Source: Firmicutes bacterium UBA5496
GTDB lineage: Bacteria > Bacillota > Proteinivoracia > UBA4975
Assembly (NCBI GenBank): GCA_002427015.1
Contig: DIPE01000111.1
Span: 468 to 8,603 of the forward strand
DNA length: 8,136 bases
Reading direction: 5' to 3'
Every line of letters begins with the position of its first letter. Position 1 is the first letter of the stretch. Positions 6,660 to 8,136 of this stretch are shown piece after piece. The notes below the pieces were generated by a model. The model saw only the letters and a list, made by a program, of their open reading frames with translations. It did no database searches and was not told the DNA's origin. A program made the translations under genes and the position numbers.

Positions 6660-6728
6660 GCAAAACACTAAACTGGGTAAGGTGGTGGTTAATGATTTAT
6701 CACAAAGAGTCAACCGGTGAGTTACCCA
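6628..6728 (+). promoter_or_regulatory. Structured leader with three consecutive hairpins
   Basis: Hairpin I (6628-6651) has nine pairs, one of them G-U, around an ATATTC loop. Hairpin II (6652-6669) is a perfect 18-bp palindrome, AGTGTTTTGCAAAACACT, directly abutting hairpin I. Hairpin III closes with TGGGTAA (6674-6680) and TTACCCA (6722-6728), with an inner GGTT/AACC pair. None has a following T run, so they are not terminators. No known riboswitch consensus was recognised. The palindrome could equally be a protein-binding operator in DNA. Confidence 0.5.
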
Positions 6729-6760
6729 AAACCCTAATACTTCACAAGGAGGTAAAGTCT

Positions 6761-8136
6761 TTGAATCTTAAACGTTCACTAGCCCTAGCGATTTCAGTCC
6801 TGATGATCTTAACTATGCCCTTTGCATTTGGCGCAGGCGAGACCCTGGACCGCATTGCCGGCAGCAACAGATGGGAAACCGCAGTTAAGATCAGCCAAGA
6901 AGGCTGGACCAGCGCCGGCACAGTAGTTCTGGCCAACGGCCGCAACTATCCCGACGCCCTGGCTGGCGTACCCCTTGCCCATGCGCTGAACGCTCCGGTC
7001 CTTTTGACTGAAGCTGACAGCCTCGTAGCGGCAACAAAGGCTGAGATCGTCCGTTTGGGCGCAGCCAAAGTCATCATCCTCGGCGGCACCGGAGTCATCT
7101 CCGACGACGTTGCTGAGGAACTCGAAGACCTCGGTCTCGCAGTAGAACGCATCAGCGGCGCTGACAGGTATGAAACTGCAGCTGCTATCGCAGCTCAAGT
7201 TGCTCCTGCCGGAGTTGACACTGTTGTTCTGGCTTATGGCCGCGGTTATGCCGATGCCCTTGCTGCTGCTTCCTACGCAGCAGTAAACGGCTATCCCATT
7301 CTTCTTACCGAAAAGAACTCCCTCCCCGACGCCACTAAAAAGGCGATCGAGGACCTGGGGGCAACCAATGTCATCGTAGTCGGTGGCACTGGCGTTATCG
7401 CAGCTAACACTGTTTCTGGTCTTCCCGGCGTAACCCGCGTAAGCGGTTCTAACCGTGAAGCCACAAGCGTTGCTTTAGCTGAGCATTTTGCACCTCAGAC
7501 CAATATGTTCTTTATCGCTACTGGCGACGGATTTGCCGATGCCATTACCGGCGCCGTTCTGGCAGCCAAGGAAGGCACTGGCATCCTGCTTGTCCGTAGC
7601 AGCTTCCCCAGCGTTGTTGGTGATTTCTTTGGTGCTGCTAACGTTGTAGAAGCCATTGTTTTCGGTGGTACCGGTGTTGTTAGCGAAACTATCGCTACCG
7701 CTGCTGCCAAGAAGCTTACACCTGCAGGCGGCACTGGCATTGCTGGCTGGACAACTGCCAACGCAGTTGTTAAAGTGGGCAGCCGTACAACCACAGCTGA
7801 CAAATATGGTTTCTATATGCTTACTGGGATTGCTCCTGGCAAGCAAGCTGTAAGTGTTACCCTTGACAACTATGAAATTGCTGCTAAATCTGTAAATGTT
7901 ACCAAGGATAAGATTTCTGTCTTGGATGTTGATCTGGTCGCAATTAAAGCAGAAGACATTACCATTTCTGGCGTAGTTGTAAACAGTGACGGAGGCCGTG
8001 GTTTGGCTGATGTTAAAGTTGGCGTAAAGATTTGGAACGCCAAGACCAGTAAGTGGGTAAACTCCGGTCTTACTGCAGCAGTAAGTGGAGGCAATGGGTA
8101 TTTCAGTATTGCTAATGCCTACACCGATGGTGAAGG
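6761..8136 (+). CDS. Secreted cell-wall-binding protein with three CWB2 repeats (3' end missing)
   Basis: The frame starts at TTG 6761, 8 nt after a strong AAGGAGGT (6746-6753), and runs 458 codons off the right edge. A signal peptide covers about residues 1-24 (MNLKRSLALAISVLMILTM...). Three CWB2-type repeats follow. Repeat 1 is about 30-116 ('RIAGSNRWETA', 'PDALAG', 'LGGTGVIS'). Repeat 2 is about 129-214 ('RISGADRYETA', 'YADALA', 'VGGTGVIA'). Repeat 3 is about 226-312 and more divergent ('RVSGSNREATS', 'FADAITG', 'FGGTGVVS'). CWB2 triplets bind wall polymers non-covalently. Residues 325-393 look like a CarboxypepD_reg/Cna-B-type beta-sandwich ('TTADKYGFYMLTGIAPG'), and a second such domain begins near 400. 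The passenger part is cut, so length, any further domains and any sorting signal are unseen. It may be an S-layer or adhesin-type protein. Confidence 0.9.
   Translation, partial: MNLKRSLALAISVLMILTMPFAFGAGETLDRIAGSNRWETAVKISQEGWTSAGTVVLANGRNYPDALAGVPLAHALNAPVLLTEADSLVAATKAEIVRLGAAKVIILGGTGVISDDVAEELEDLGLAVERISGADRYETAAAIAAQVAPAGVDTVVLAYGRGYADALAAASYAAVNGYPILLTEKNSLPDATKKAIEDLGATNVIVVGGTGVIAANTVSGLPGVTRVSGSNREATSVALAEHFAPQTNMFFIATGDGFADAITGAVLAAKEGTGILLVRSSFPSVVGDFFGAANVVEAIVFGGTGVVSETIATAAAKKLTPAGGTGIAGWTTANAVVKVGSRTTTADKYGFYMLTGIAPGKQAVSVTLDNYEIAAKSVNVTKDKISVLDVDLVAIKAEDITISGVVVNSDGGRGLADVKVGVKIWNAKTSKWVNSGLTAAVSGGNGYFSIANAYTDGE

Noticed and set aside
6511..6669. Miniature inverted-repeat transposable element
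   Set aside because: Terminal inverted repeats and AT-rich content fit, but no target-site duplication is visible outside the arms and no second copy is in the window. It is not fully excluded.
6593..6760. c-di-GMP or c-di-AMP riboswitch upstream of the CWB2 gene
   Set aside because: Such riboswitches are plausible before surface-protein genes, but the conserved cores were not found by eye.

Overview
The window looks like chromosomal DNA from a Gram-positive, probably Clostridia-type Bacillota. The evidence is strong AGGAGG/AGGTGA ribosome binding sites, frequent TTG and GTG starts, intrinsic terminators, an LCP protein, a class D-type sortase, a WecA/TagO-type transferase and a protein with CWB2 cell-wall-binding repeats. 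No mobile element, tRNA, rRNA or CRISPR array is visible. The genus cannot be named from the sequence alone.

Layout. At the left edge the first 30 codons of a membrane protein (probably a QueT-like ECF transporter subunit) run leftward, divergent from a small FmdB-type zinc-ribbon gene (159-368) that ends in an intrinsic terminator. A probable operon follows: LCP protein (548-1882), class D-type sortase (1930-2574), RluA-family pseudouridine synthase (2576-3454) and phosphoglucomutase/phosphomannomutase (3483-4877). Gaps inside it are 1 to 47 nt, with no internal terminator seen. A WecA/TagO-type polyprenyl-phosphate sugar-1-phosphate transferase (4978-6078) has its own probable extended -10 promoter and a strong terminator. 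A 680-nt AT-rich gene-free stretch (6079-6760) precedes a secreted protein with three CWB2 repeats and at least one beta-sandwich domain (6761 to the right edge, truncated).

How the genes could work together (inference). PGM/PMM supplies hexose-1-phosphate, TagO/WecA starts a lipid-linked wall polymer, the LCP protein ligates such a polymer to peptidoglycan, and the CWB2 protein belongs to a family that binds secondary wall polymers. The sortase adds covalent surface-protein attachment. The LCP tail and the sortase stalk share Pro-Glu repeats, which suggests both reach across the wall.

Most interesting signal. Upstream of the CWB2 gene, a 13-bp perfect (about 20-bp imperfect) inverted repeat brackets the best predicted promoter of that gene. 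The arrangement resembles an invertible phase-variation switch; the CWB2 gene cwpV of Clostridioides difficile is controlled by such a switch. An 18-bp palindrome and two further hairpins sit in the predicted leader RNA. This is a hypothesis; no recombinase gene is in the window.
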